NCBI GenBank assembly: GCA_903927025.1
Contig: CAIYLG010000045.1
Coordinates: 124,001-188,000, forward strand
DNA: 64,000 nucleotides
From: an uncultured Armatimonadota bacterium
GTDB lineage: Bacteria > Armatimonadota > Fimbriimonadia > Fimbriimonadales > Fimbriimonadaceae
Direction: 5' to 3'
Shown: one piece after another, positions 47,153-56,715 of the stretch
Position numbering within the stretch: the first letter of the stretch is position 1
How the letters are laid out: every line of letters begins with the position of its first letter
Made by a program: the position numbers and the translations under genes
The notes under the pieces: model-generated
Database searches by the model: none
Seen by the model: only the letters and a program-made list of their open reading frames with translations
What the model was told of the DNA's origin: nothing

Positions 47153-48988
47153 CTAGCTTTCGATTTCCGCCAAAACCGGCTCCAACTCTTCGTTTGGTCC
47201 GATCGCTTCGCGGATGCTCTTGGCCAAGTTGCGCGCCTCATCAACGTGTCCGGCTCGCTTGGCAGCAAGGCCGAGGTTGATGTGGATAGGCAACGACTGT
47301 GGGTTGTGAGTTGCGGCGTACTGCATCAACTGATAAGCCTCATCGTTCTTGCCTTGACCATGCAGGGCAGAAACGAGCTCTCCGAATGCAGGCTCGCAGC
47401 CCGGATACAGCTCGAGCAGACGTCTGGCGGCTTCCTCCGCTTCCACAAACTGCCCTACTCGGTTGTAGGCGGAGCTCAAGAGTGCCCACAGCTTCCAGTA
47501 ATCCGCCAGCCAGTTGCGCAACGGCTTCAGTGAGCTGATCGCTGCCTGAATATCTCCCTCTTCCAGCTTTTGCTGAGCGGCCTCTACGTTTTGGGCTCGC
47601 TTGGGCTGTTCCAGTTCAATCAGGCGGGCCATCGCTTGAGCACGCGTGTTCGGGTCTGGATTGCTGGCCAGAATGTCTTTCATGACCTGGGGAACTTCAA
47701 ACTCTCTGCCAGCGGCTTCGAGGGTTTGGGCATACTCCGTAAGAACCTGAATGTCGTTTGGCGCGACGTCCAGAACGTCCTCATAGAAATCCATAGCTCG
47801 GTCTAGTTCGCCCTTCTGCATCAGCCATGGCGCGTAGTACCGCTTCACTACGGTGTTCTCTTCTAGCTCGCCAAGCGCATGCTCAAAGGCCTTTTCGGCT
47901 TCTTCTTGCTTTCCTTCCTGGAAGAGGGCTACTGCGTATTTTGCATGGGCCTGTGCATTCTCAGGGAATTCATCCACGACTCCCTTCCACAGAGGTGCGA
48001 TTTCATGACCTCGACCGGTTTGACCCAAGACCATTGCGAGGAAGTCGCCGCTGGGCTTGTCTTCCCCCTCAAGGTTGAATGCCTTTCGGAAATTTCGTTC
48101 GGCATTGATCGGCATGCCCAATTGAAGCTGAACCGATCCGAGGCGATTGTAGAGACCAGCATCTCCCGTGTGCATCGAAATGGCAGTCTCAAGGAACTCT
48201 GCTGCCATGGACAGAGAGTTGACTGCCTGATGAATCTCACCGAGGGCAAAGAAGGCCAAAAATTGGGTGGGTACAAGCTCGGTAAGTCGCTTGAGTGCGG
48301 CATCGAGCATCTCAAAGGTGCCGATTCGATAGTGGGCACAGGCTCGAGCGATCTGAACGAGAACCTGATAGGGACCCTCGAACGTCGGATCTGCCTCGAC
48401 CGCCTTCAGGAGTGCGTCCAGTGCAGGCTGGGGCGAAAACTCGAGTGCAACCATTCCATTGGACTGCTGGAGGTAGCTAAGGGCGTCGTAGCCTTCCAAG
48501 AAGTCCAGGAAAGCGGCTGCATTCTCCGTTCCGAACTGCATCGTTTCGCCGGCAAGAAACTCGGGAAGCCCTATTTCAGCCTTGCTTGCAAGTAGCTTGA
48601 TGAGGCCCTGAAGGGTGGGGAACAGCTCAGCAGTGGTAAACGTCTGGGTGTCCTGGTAGATCGCCTCTTCCATGTTCTTTGTATGGAAGCGCACGGTCAT
48701 TTCAAACTTATCGTCGGTCTGGGACAGCGTTCCGTCCATCACGAGGTCAACTTCTGCCTGCTCAAACAGCTCTTTCAGCTGATCGTAAGGCAGAAGGCTC
48801 TCTGCGATGTTGACGAACGCCATCCGAGTCGTGCCGTCTTGCTCGGGGATCTGCGTCAGGTAGGAAACGGTGTTGATATCGGCTCCAGCGTGGGCGCGAA
48901 GCTGCTCGGAAGCGAATCCGGCAAACTGGCGGCCCAAAGCGGGCTTGGTCCCTTCTGCTGCGTTGAAGGGAAGGACGGCAACTTTCAT
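47153..48988 (-). CDS. TPR-repeat protein with N-terminal TolB/FlgO-like domain
   Basis: Many TPR motifs; N-terminal 'KVAVLPFNAAEG...FAGFASEQLRAHAG...VDLVMDGTLSQTDDKFEMTVRF'. Confidence 0.8.
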   Translation of the reverse strand: MKVAVLPFNAAEGTKPALGRQFAGFASEQLRAHAGADINTVSYLTQIPEQDGTTRMAFVNIAESLLPYDQLKELFEQAEVDLVMDGTLSQTDDKFEMTVRFHTKNMEEAIYQDTQTFTTAELFPTLQGLIKLLASKAEIGLPEFLAGETMQFGTENAAAFLDFLEGYDALSYLQQSNGMVALEFSPQPALDALLKAVEADPTFEGPYQVLVQIARACAHYRIGTFEMLDAALKRLTELVPTQFLAFFALGEIHQAVNSLSMAAEFLETAISMHTGDAGLYNRLGSVQLQLGMPINAERNFRKAFNLEGEDKPSGDFLAMVLGQTGRGHEIAPLWKGVVDEFPENAQAHAKYAVALFQEGKQEEAEKAFEHALGELEENTVVKRYYAPWLMQKGELDRAMDFYEDVLDVAPNDIQVLTEYAQTLEAAGREFEVPQVMKDILASNPDPNTRAQAMARLIELEQPKRAQNVEAAQQKLEEGDIQAAISSLKPLRNWLADYWKLWALLSSAYNRVGQFVEAEEAARRLLELYPGCEPAFGELVSALHGQGKNDEAYQLMQYAATHNPQSLPIHINLGLAAKRAGHVDEARNLAKSIREAIGPNEELEPVLAEIES

Positions 48989-49033
48989 AAACCGATTTTA
49001 CCGGGGGCGAGGCTGCCGAGTTTCAAAACGTTT

Positions 49034-50071
49034 TTATTCGAACGTGAAGACAACCTTGCCAGCCTTGCCAGCCTTCATCAGTTCCATCGCCGTTTGGAAC
49101 TCCGTGTAGTGCATTTGGTGGGTGATTACCGGTTCTAAATTCAGTTTTCCGGACTTTAGGAGCTCTCCCATCTGGTCCCAAGTTTTCCAAATATTTCGTC
49201 CCACGATGCCTTGGAGGTCGATGCCCTTGAATATAACGGAATTCACATCCACTGTCTGCATTGGATTTCCGTAGACGCCCAGAAGGCTGATTCGCCCGCC
49301 TGGACGGGTGCACTGCACCGCAAGCTCTAGTGAAGAAGGATGGCCAGACATCTCGAGGGTGGCATCCACCCCGCCTGGGACCTCCTTCAAGATTCGCTCT
49401 GCGACTCGACCATCAGCAGGAGAGAGGATGAGATCTGCGCCGACCTGTTCTGCTAGGCCAATTCGGTATGGACTTACTTCGGTGACAATCACCTGGGCTG
49501 CTCCGGCCGCCTTACAAACGCTGACTGCGAAGAGGCCAATGGGCCCCATGCCAGTAATCAGAATGGTTTGACCCTTCAACGGACCTGCCATGGCCGTATG
49601 CACCGCATTGCCAAGCGCATCCTGGAAGGAGGCAATTTCTTTAGGGATGCTACGATCCGTCAGGCGCGCATTTTGGGCCGGAATTGAAACGTGGGATGCA
49701 AAGCCGCCATCCACATCGACGCCCAAGATCTTGGTATTGACGCATACGTGCCCCTGACCATGCAGGCACTGCCGACAGTGTCCGCACACGATGTGCGACT
49801 CACTTGCGACAAAATCTCCAACTTTTCGATCGGTGACACCTTCACCGACCTCTTCAATAGTGCCGCAGAACTCGTGGCCGATAATTCTCGGGGGATGTAT
49901 CCGTCCAGCTGCCCATTGGTCCCATGTGTAGATATGGAGGTCGGTCCCGCATACGCTCGCCGCTTCAAGTCGAATTTTAACTTCGCCTGGGCCAACGATG
50001 GGTTCGGGAACTTCAACGATTTCAACGCCTGGCTCGGGCCGCACTTTGGCGATCGCTTTCACATCCAGCAA
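49034..50071 (-). CDS. tdh: L-threonine 3-dehydrogenase / zinc-dependent alcohol dehydrogenase family
   Basis: 'VCGTDLHIYTWDQWAAGRIHPPRIIGHEFCGTIEEVGEGV', 'CGHCRQCLHGQGHVC', 'GNAVHTAM', 'GMGPIGLFAVSVCKAAGA'. Confidence 0.93.
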   Translation of the reverse strand: MLDVKAIAKVRPEPGVEIVEVPEPIVGPGEVKIRLEAASVCGTDLHIYTWDQWAAGRIHPPRIIGHEFCGTIEEVGEGVTDRKVGDFVASESHIVCGHCRQCLHGQGHVCVNTKILGVDVDGGFASHVSIPAQNARLTDRSIPKEIASFQDALGNAVHTAMAGPLKGQTILITGMGPIGLFAVSVCKAAGAAQVIVTEVSPYRIGLAEQVGADLILSPADGRVAERILKEVPGGVDATLEMSGHPSSLELAVQCTRPGGRISLLGVYGNPMQTVDVNSVIFKGIDLQGIVGRNIWKTWDQMGELLKSGKLNLEPVITHQMHYTEFQTAMELMKAGKAGKVVFTFE

Positions 50072-50205
50072 AGTACCCGTGAGCGGACGCAGTCTGCACG
50101 AAAGAGAGGGCGCGTTTCTAAAGCTGCCCTGAATCTAAGCGTCGATACACCGTCATCTCGATTGCTGTTTGAGGGCACCTTGTCGTTTGGGGTAAAAGGC
50201 TCGTC

Positions 50206-52395
50206 GTGTCCACCTTCTTCAAGACAGCGCTGAGTACAGTGTTTGCCGCCTCTTGCGTCCTGGCCCTCTCGCAGGGGCTGCCTAAGACTGACCCTTCCAT
50301 CGAAAGGCTCAGTCAGTACCCACTGATTTCCGGTCGAAGCCCTTCCGCTCCTTCTATGGCACCAAACGGCCGTGCCATTGCTTTTGGCTGGAACCAAACC
50401 GGCGATCGAAAACTCAACCTCTGGGTTCTGGATTATCCAAATGGCAACAAGCATCAGATTGTGGACGCCGGCAAGATTGACGACCTGCCTCGGCAAGATG
50501 ACACTCGCACCGAAGAGGAGAAGAAGGAAGCCAAAACCTACGACGGCGGCATTGCCGGTGCCGCCTGGTCACCAGATAGCTCAGAGCTGATGTTTTCTTA
50601 CAAGGGCCGTACCTGGCTGGTTAAGCCAAACGGGGAAGACCTTCGTCCTCTAGTTGACGGCCAAGCTGCCATTGCGGCGCCAGAGTATTCACCCGACGGA
50701 AAGTACATCTCCTACACCAATGGGCAGAATGTCTTTCGAATCGATCGAAAAACTGGAGCAGTCAAGCAGCTAACGTTTATCTCGAAGCCAAACACCGCCA
50801 TCGAAGGAGTTTCCTGGTCGCCAAACGGTAAGTCGATCATGGTGACTTGGAGCGACAGTTCCAAAACTGGCAAGCACGTGATGATGGACTTCAGCAAGGA
50901 CCGAGCTGTTGTCGTCAACATTCAGCGTGAATGGAATGGTGATTTGGATACCGACATGCAGGTCGGGTTGATCCCCGCAGATGGCGGCATCATTAAGTTC
51001 GTTCCAAACCTGCCCCGCTACATGTGGCTGATCAATGAAGAGTGGGCGCCCGACTCCTCAGCGGCGGTGATCTCGTGGATTAAGGACGACTTTCAGGCCT
51101 ACACCATCAGCAAGATAAGCCCGAAGGATGCCTCCAAAACGGACATCTACACTGAAAAGGCGCCCAAGAATTACATCCCTGACTGGCGACCTGTGGTTTG
51201 GACCCGCGACAGTAAGCACATCCTGTTTGGCACGGATATCATCGACGGCAAGTTCACCTGGCGCTCGATCATGAAGATGGATGCGGATGGCAAGAACCTA
51301 GGCAAGTTCTTCGCAGAGAAGTTCGACGTCGCCGCCTTGGGGCGACCAAAGGATAGTGATCGGGTTATCTTGGGCACGCTAGCCCACAGCGGACTGAAGA
51401 GCGAGATCACGATTGTTGAGCCCGATGGCAAGATCACTGAGCACATCGTGAAGCCAGAGGGAATGTCCACTCCCAAGGACTTCGACGCGCTGGGGCTGCC
51501 CCTATTCAGCGACGATGGAAAGATGATCGCGACTCTGGCCAGTGATCGAACTCTCAACGCCGAACTCTATTCGGTTGAGCCTCAGATTCATCGCCTTACA
51601 AAGAGCCAGCTGCCTGCCTTTGCTGCGATCAAATGGGCTGACTTCAAGGAGGTCAGCTTCCCGGGTCCAGACGGTGCAACTATTCACGGTCTACTCATCA
51701 CAAAGCCGGGCCTTGACCTCACGCAGAAGCACCCCGCATTTCTTAGCAACATGTACGCAAACTCTGGAAAGGCAGCCTGGGGTGGCTTTGTTGAGAACTA
51801 CGCGGCGATGAACCTAGACATGGTTGTGCTATGCGTTGATTTCCGTGCAAGTTGGGGCTATGGCGGAGAGTTCAACTCTGGTTACTACCGAAAGATGGGC
51901 CTCATCGACGCGGATGAGGCTGTCACCGCAAAGAACTATCTCGCGGCGCTCCCCTACGTAAGGGGAGATCGAGTTGGACTTTGGGGCTGGAGCTATGGCG
52001 GTTACCTCACGTGCATGACGATGCTGACCAAGCCGGGCGTGTTCTATGCCGGCGTCGCCGTGGCACCGGTGACCGATTGGAAGTCCTATAACGAGTGGTA
52101 CACCCGTCGTCGACTTGGTCTAGCCAAGGATGATCCTAAGATTTTCGAGCAGACTTCGCCCGTAACTTACGCTTCAGGTCTTCAGGATCACCTATTGCTG
52201 GTCCATGGCATCCTTGACAACAACGTCTTGTTCCAGGACACGGCAAGGCTCATTCAGCGCCTTATCGATAACGGCAAGTACTTTGACGAGATGACCTATC
52301 CGCGAGACGATCACAGCATTGGCAAGGAGTCGAGCCGGCCGCACGTATTCGGTCGAATTGTTCGATTCCTGTTTGACGAGCTGAACAAGCCGTGA
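50206..52395 (+). CDS. S9 family prolyl oligopeptidase-type peptidase
   Basis: Beta-propeller WD40/TolB-like repeats then 'GLWGWSYGGYLTCMTM' catalytic Ser and 'LLVHGILDNNVLFQDTARL ... PRDDHSI'; GTG start. Confidence 0.92.
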   Translation: MSTFFKTALSTVFAASCVLALSQGLPKTDPSIERLSQYPLISGRSPSAPSMAPNGRAIAFGWNQTGDRKLNLWVLDYPNGNKHQIVDAGKIDDLPRQDDTRTEEEKKEAKTYDGGIAGAAWSPDSSELMFSYKGRTWLVKPNGEDLRPLVDGQAAIAAPEYSPDGKYISYTNGQNVFRIDRKTGAVKQLTFISKPNTAIEGVSWSPNGKSIMVTWSDSSKTGKHVMMDFSKDRAVVVNIQREWNGDLDTDMQVGLIPADGGIIKFVPNLPRYMWLINEEWAPDSSAAVISWIKDDFQAYTISKISPKDASKTDIYTEKAPKNYIPDWRPVVWTRDSKHILFGTDIIDGKFTWRSIMKMDADGKNLGKFFAEKFDVAALGRPKDSDRVILGTLAHSGLKSEITIVEPDGKITEHIVKPEGMSTPKDFDALGLPLFSDDGKMIATLASDRTLNAELYSVEPQIHRLTKSQLPAFAAIKWADFKEVSFPGPDGATIHGLLITKPGLDLTQKHPAFLSNMYANSGKAAWGGFVENYAAMNLDMVVLCVDFRASWGYGGEFNSGYYRKMGLIDADEAVTAKNYLAALPYVRGDRVGLWGWSYGGYLTCMTMLTKPGVFYAGVAVAPVTDWKSYNEWYTRRRLGLAKDDPKIFEQTSPVTYASGLQDHLLLVHGILDNNVLFQDTARLIQRLIDNGKYFDEMTYPRDDHSIGKESSRPHVFGRIVRFLFDELNKP

Positions 52396-52416
52396 GTTGG
52401 CTCAGGCAAATCGGAA

Positions 52417-52977
52417 ATGGCTACTAAACAAGGCAGGCGATTTGGCTATCTGGTTTACAACCTGATTGCCAAGCACCTGCCTGCTACCAACCGCAATCGG
52501 TTTGGTCGAATGCAGATCCGTGCCCTTCGCCGTTGGTGCGGGGAGATGATGCTGGAGTCGTGCGGCCGGGATGTCAACATCGAGCACGGTGCTGACTTTG
52601 GAAAGGGAAGAGACATCCGAATCGGTGACCGCTCTGGAATTGGAATTCGTGCGCGGCTAGACGATCCTGTGACGATTGGAAACGACGTGATGATGGGGCC
52701 AGACGTCCTGATCTTTACGCAGGGCCATCGCTTCTCCGACCTAAGCCGTCCGATGATTGAGCAGGGTGGCTCCAAGCGGAGAGCCGTCGTCATTGGAAAC
52801 GACGTTTGGATTGGAGAGCGGGTGATCATCCTCCCCGGGGTAACCATCGGAGATGGCGCCATCATTGGAGCAGGCGCCGTCGTGCGAGAGTCGATTCCTC
52901 CGCTTGCCATTGCGATTGGCAACCCGGCCGTCGTTGTGGATACAAGGCGCCCTGCGGCTGAGCGTGAGGCTCAGTAG
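52417..52977 (+). CDS. hexapeptide-repeat acyltransferase
   Basis: Left-handed beta-helix hexapeptides 'GNDVMMGPDVLIFTQGH', 'IGNDVWIGERVIILPGVTIGDGAIIGAGAVVRESIPPLAIAIGNPA'. Confidence 0.9.
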   Translation: MATKQGRRFGYLVYNLIAKHLPATNRNRFGRMQIRALRRWCGEMMLESCGRDVNIEHGADFGKGRDIRIGDRSGIGIRARLDDPVTIGNDVMMGPDVLIFTQGHRFSDLSRPMIEQGGSKRRAVVIGNDVWIGERVIILPGVTIGDGAIIGAGAVVRESIPPLAIAIGNPAVVVDTRRPAAEREAQ

Positions 52978-53867
52978 ACGCCAAGATCGTCAGCGATCTT
53001 AACATCACCTTCGAATCCAGCGGCGCGTATTTCCTGAATTAGCTTGGCCTCATTGCCTTTTCGGATGAGGACGTGAGTCAACAGAAGGAGTTTGGGCTTT
53101 GTTCTTGCCGCAATGGCTCCCAACTCCGAAGCTGAAGTGTGGAAGCTCTTCATGTAGGCGGGCCATTTGTCGCCTCCGGGGCGGGGCTCTGGCGTGGCTT
53201 GAGTGTCTTCATAAACCTCATGCACCAGAATGTCGGCTCCCTTGGCCGCCGCTTCCAATTCTGGGCATGGAGCTGTATCTCCGGAGAAAACGATCGTGCG
53301 ATCGTCGGTTTTGAAGGAGTATCCAAGCGCTTCCTTCCAGGATCCATGCCTTACCGAGATAGCGGTTACGGTCACGTTGTCATCCTTGAAAATAACGCCA
53401 GGCTGAACTTCCGTGACTTTTACCTTCCACCCGGTGTCGTTGCCATTCTCCAGGCCATGAATTCGCAACTGGATGTCCTCACGATAGGCCTCCAGGAGGC
53501 TCCCAACCATGTGTTTGAGTCCAACCGGGCCAAAGGCGCTGAGCGGCTCTTTTCGCCCTACCACCCAGGGCGTGAGGATGAGGTCAACCAGTCCCACTGT
53601 GTGGTCGGAGTGCAGGTGAGTTACGAACACGGTTTTGAGCTGACTGGGCGCAAGTTCCTCAAGCCCTTTCGCTCTTGCCGCCGAAGCCCGGCGGACGATG
53701 CCCGGGCCGCAGTCAACCAGGTAGCTGGCGCCACGGACCAAAACTGCCGCGGCCGGTCCAGATCGGTCGGGATCAGGCCGAGGGGTTCCGGTTCCGAGCA
53801 TGACCAATTGAGTCTCGCCCGCTGCATTGAGAAGCATCATCCAGCCTAGGCATACGGCAGTGAGCAT
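52971..53867 (-). CDS. secreted MBL-fold metallo-hydrolase (RNase Z/arylsulfatase-like)
   Basis: 'VFVTHLHSDHTVGLVDLIL', 'VFSGDTAPCPELEAAAKGADILVHEVY', 'KLLLLTHVL'. Confidence 0.9.
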   Translation of the reverse strand: MLTAVCLGWMMLLNAAGETQLVMLGTGTPRPDPDRSGPAAAVLVRGASYLVDCGPGIVRRASAARAKGLEELAPSQLKTVFVTHLHSDHTVGLVDLILTPWVVGRKEPLSAFGPVGLKHMVGSLLEAYREDIQLRIHGLENGNDTGWKVKVTEVQPGVIFKDDNVTVTAISVRHGSWKEALGYSFKTDDRTIVFSGDTAPCPELEAAAKGADILVHEVYEDTQATPEPRPGGDKWPAYMKSFHTSASELGAIAARTKPKLLLLTHVLIRKGNEAKLIQEIRAAGFEGDVKIADDLGVY

Positions 53868-54010
53868 GCTAGAAGTTTAGCCACATTCCGGTTGGAGGCG
53901 AGGAAGGCGATGTGCAGGCTTCTTGGCGACTTCGTAGCCGAATCTGGTCACTTGGGCTAACCACGCCGATTGTTTTCGGCACAATAAGTCCTCATGGAGC
54001 GTGGACCCGT

Positions 54011-54901
54011 ATGAAGCGAATTGTTTATACGCTGGCGGTAGGTAAGCCGAAGTATGCGGAGTGTGCCATGGGCCTTGCGCGGTCTCTCAAGCTGATTGGG
54101 GACACCACGACGCGGGTGATCATCACGGACATCAAGGGCTACGCTTGGGACCGGTATTTCGATCAAGTTCTTGAACCACAGACGACGATGGAGTGGATTC
54201 AGTTCGCCAAGCTAACGGCACTGGACCGAACCGATGCCGATCAGGTGCTATTCATCGACAGCGACTGTCTCGTCTTCAAGCGCCTAGATCCGATTTTTGA
54301 CTACTGCGCTGGAAAGGGCCTTTGCGTACAGGGAGTTCATGTCACCAGCGGTGAGTGGCTAGGAAAGGTCGAAGACCATCTTCGGGTCAACAATATCCCG
54401 TCGATGCCACGATTCAACGGTGGAATGATCTACTACGAGCGCACAGATGCTTGCCGCGCGATGATTGCCAACAGCTTTGAAGAAGGGAAGAATGCCAAGC
54501 AGTCTGGGCTGATTTGCGACACACCTTGGATCACGGATGAAGGGGCTATTTCGCTCGCAATGGCTCGAGCAGGGTTGGACAGGAATGGCAATTGCCACCT
54601 CATTCCGGACGAGCTTGACTATATGAACACCGCTACCGGACTCATTGGGAAGCTCGATATGGATGTTCTCAAGAACAGGTGTGCCTTCTTATGTCGACGA
54701 TTTGATATTCGCTACGTGGAGCCGACGATCTTCCACGCATCGCGGTACATCAACTTCGTTGTGTATTGGAAGCAGCTTGAGCGACTGGCCTGGCTCGAGA
54801 AGTACGAAGACGACCATGGCTTCGGATACATGTCTCCGCTGCAGAAGATGGAGCGGTCGATTCAAAGGCGTTATCTGAAGTTGACGAAGAAGTTCCTGTA
54901 G
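54011..54901 (+). CDS. glycosyltransferase (GT8-like)
   Basis: 'VLFIDSDCLVFKRLDPIFDYC' DxD motif, 'RFNGGMIYYERTD'; ATG at 54011. Confidence 0.7.
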   Translation: MKRIVYTLAVGKPKYAECAMGLARSLKLIGDTTTRVIITDIKGYAWDRYFDQVLEPQTTMEWIQFAKLTALDRTDADQVLFIDSDCLVFKRLDPIFDYCAGKGLCVQGVHVTSGEWLGKVEDHLRVNNIPSMPRFNGGMIYYERTDACRAMIANSFEEGKNAKQSGLICDTPWITDEGAISLAMARAGLDRNGNCHLIPDELDYMNTATGLIGKLDMDVLKNRCAFLCRRFDIRYVEPTIFHASRYINFVVYWKQLERLAWLEKYEDDHGFGYMSPLQKMERSIQRRYLKLTKKFL

Positions 54902-55005
54902 GCGAGCACAAAACTTCCACCGTCGCCGAAATCAGTGACCCGAGATCGTGGACCCGGTAAGTGCAGCTTGTCGCCCGAAATCGGACGGACGATACTTTCA
55001 TCGTC

Positions 55006-55048
55006 GGACAGCAAAGGATTGCAGTCCACGCAAAAGCAAAGGATTGCT
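55006..55048 (+). promoter_or_regulatory. tandem AGGA-loop hairpins overlapping the pilin Shine-Dalgarno
   Basis: GGAC-A-GCAA-AGGA-TTGC-A-GTCC (55006-55027) and AGCAA-AGGA-TTGCT (55035-55048); 13-nt direct repeat AGCAAAGGATTGC. Confidence 0.6.
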
Positions 55049-55052
55049 GAAA

Positions 55053-55427
55053 ATGAAAAACATCCAGTCACGTAAAGGTTTCACGCTCATCGAGTTGCTC
55101 GTCGTCGTTTTGATTCTCGGCATTTTGACCGCGATCGCACTCCCGTCCTACCTCAGCTCGGTAAACGCCAGCCGACAGGGCGCTGCCAACACCAACGCTC
55201 GAGCACTCGCAACCGCAGTCCAGGGCAAAGCGGTTACGGCTAACGCCTACGACAGCACACTGGCTGACTACGCGACCGATATGGGTGGTTCCATCCCTCT
55301 CAACCCATGCACGGGAACGAACACGGGATACGCCATCACAACGACTGCAACGACGGCAACTGTGGCCGCAACTTCAGGTTCCAACTGCGGATCCTGGACT
55401 CCTATGACTTTCTCTCTGACTCTGTAA
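55053..55427 (+). CDS. type IV pilin-like protein
   Basis: 'MKNIQSRKGFTLIELLVVVLILGILTAIALPSYL' class III/prepilin signal; C-terminal Cys pair. Confidence 0.95.
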   Translation: MKNIQSRKGFTLIELLVVVLILGILTAIALPSYLSSVNASRQGAANTNARALATAVQGKAVTANAYDSTLADYATDMGGSIPLNPCTGTNTGYAITTTATTATVAATSGSNCGSWTPMTFSLTL

Positions 55428-55450
55428 GCCTTGGACTCATGAACCCCTCC

Positions 55451-55485
55451 GCGCCTGCAGGGTCTTGGCCGACCCTTGCAGGCGC
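55451..55485 (+). terminator. putative terminator/attenuator after pilin
   Basis: GCGCCTGCAGGGTC-TTGGCC-GACCCTTGCAGGCGC (14 bp with one bulge), followed by GGGTACC-CAAGCT-GGTACCC at 55506-55525. Confidence 0.6.
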
Positions 55486-55536
55486 ATCCGTGTTTGGACC
55501 CTCCGGGGTACCCAAGCTGGTACCCTTCTGCCGGCC

Positions 55537-56673
55537 ATGCGAGTCCTAGTCGTCGTTCAGCGAACCATTTCTATTGCTGAACCCTGGCTGTTTCGCATGG
55601 TGAGAGGGCTCGGCACCGAATGTGTCGGCGTGGCGGGGAGAACCGATGCCGGCATCAGCAACTCCGACTTAGGAGTTCCGTACAAACGGCTTCGATCTCG
55701 CAACCTGTTCCACCGGGTCTTGCCAAGATCACTCAGGGAAAAAAGCCCTTATCGACCGGCAAAGGTTCTTGAGGCATTTGGATCCCAGCAGAAAGCAGAC
55801 CGGATCCTGTGCAACTACGGAACCGTGGCGGTGGAACTGGCCGAAGCCTGGGACCTGTTGAAGCTTCCCCTTTTTGTTCACTTTCACGGTTTTGACTTCA
55901 TGTTCAACATGAAAGAACTGGATGGGTCAGGAAAGCCGATTCATGATCCAAGCTACCAAGGAAAGGTCGTCGCGCTGAGCCACCGAGCGACCTTGATTGC
56001 GAACTCAGAGTTTTGCAGAACGAGGTTGGTTGCCGCCGGAGTTTCACCTGACAGAGTTGTGGTGCACTACTTAGGCGTTCAAGCCGGGGAAAGGTCTGAG
56101 AACGCGATTGCTGATGTTCCAGTGATTCTGCACGTGGGGCGCTTTGTTGACTGCAAGGGGCCAGATCGGACGATCGCTGCGTTCAATCTCCTCAGGGAGT
56201 CGGGAAGCAATGCCAAGTTGGTGATGGTCGGGGATGGGCCCGAGAGGGAGCGATGTCTAGCGCTTGCGGCAAAATCCCCTTTCTCGGCCGACATCGAGCT
56301 ACCGGGCGTTGAATCCTACGAAGCGGTGTCCCAGCGCCTTAAGGCTGCATCAATTTTCAGCATGCACTCCATGAAGGGAGACGCCAGTGGCCAAGAGGAA
56401 GCATTTGGGGTCGCGTTTTTAGATGCGATGGCGGCGGGGCTGCCTGTCGTCACAGGACGCTCGGGCGGCATTGCAGAAATCGTCGAGCACGAGAAGACTG
56501 GATTCCTGTTCAGACCAGGAGATGTCCACGGTCACGCGGACTACCTACGGCAATTGGTGGAGGATCGCAGCTTATCGCATCGGATGGGGATCGCGGGTTG
56601 GGAGCGAGTTAATGCGCATTTCACCCAGGAACGCTCCGATGCCACCCTCCGAGATATCCTCAATATCGTATAG
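55537..56673 (+). CDS. glycosyltransferase family 4 (GT-B)
   Basis: 'VPVILHVGRFVDCKGPDRTIAAFNLL', 'LVMVGDGPERERCLALA', 'EEAFGVAFLDAMAAGLPVVTGRSGGIAEIVEHEKTGFL'. Confidence 0.93.
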   Translation: MRVLVVVQRTISIAEPWLFRMVRGLGTECVGVAGRTDAGISNSDLGVPYKRLRSRNLFHRVLPRSLREKSPYRPAKVLEAFGSQQKADRILCNYGTVAVELAEAWDLLKLPLFVHFHGFDFMFNMKELDGSGKPIHDPSYQGKVVALSHRATLIANSEFCRTRLVAAGVSPDRVVVHYLGVQAGERSENAIADVPVILHVGRFVDCKGPDRTIAAFNLLRESGSNAKLVMVGDGPERERCLALAAKSPFSADIELPGVESYEAVSQRLKAASIFSMHSMKGDASGQEEAFGVAFLDAMAAGLPVVTGRSGGIAEIVEHEKTGFLFRPGDVHGHADYLRQLVEDRSLSHRMGIAGWERVNAHFTQERSDATLRDILNIV

Positions 56674-56715
56674 TTTCACGTCAGCCAGCCGGACTTCGGC
56701 TGGGAAGAGAATGGA

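Noticed and set aside
47879-48595. 238-aa plus-strand ORF
   Set aside because: Antisense to the TPR gene, where the opposite frame shows clear repeat structure.
53139-53849. 236-aa plus-strand ORF
   Set aside because: Antisense to the MBL-fold hydrolase with clear HxHxDH motif.
54960-55050. c-di-GMP (GEMM) riboswitch upstream of the pilin gene
   Set aside because: Only short GCAAAG-like strings are present. The conserved GEMM core and tetraloop receptor are not recognisable, and the duplicated AGGA hairpins explain the sequence better.
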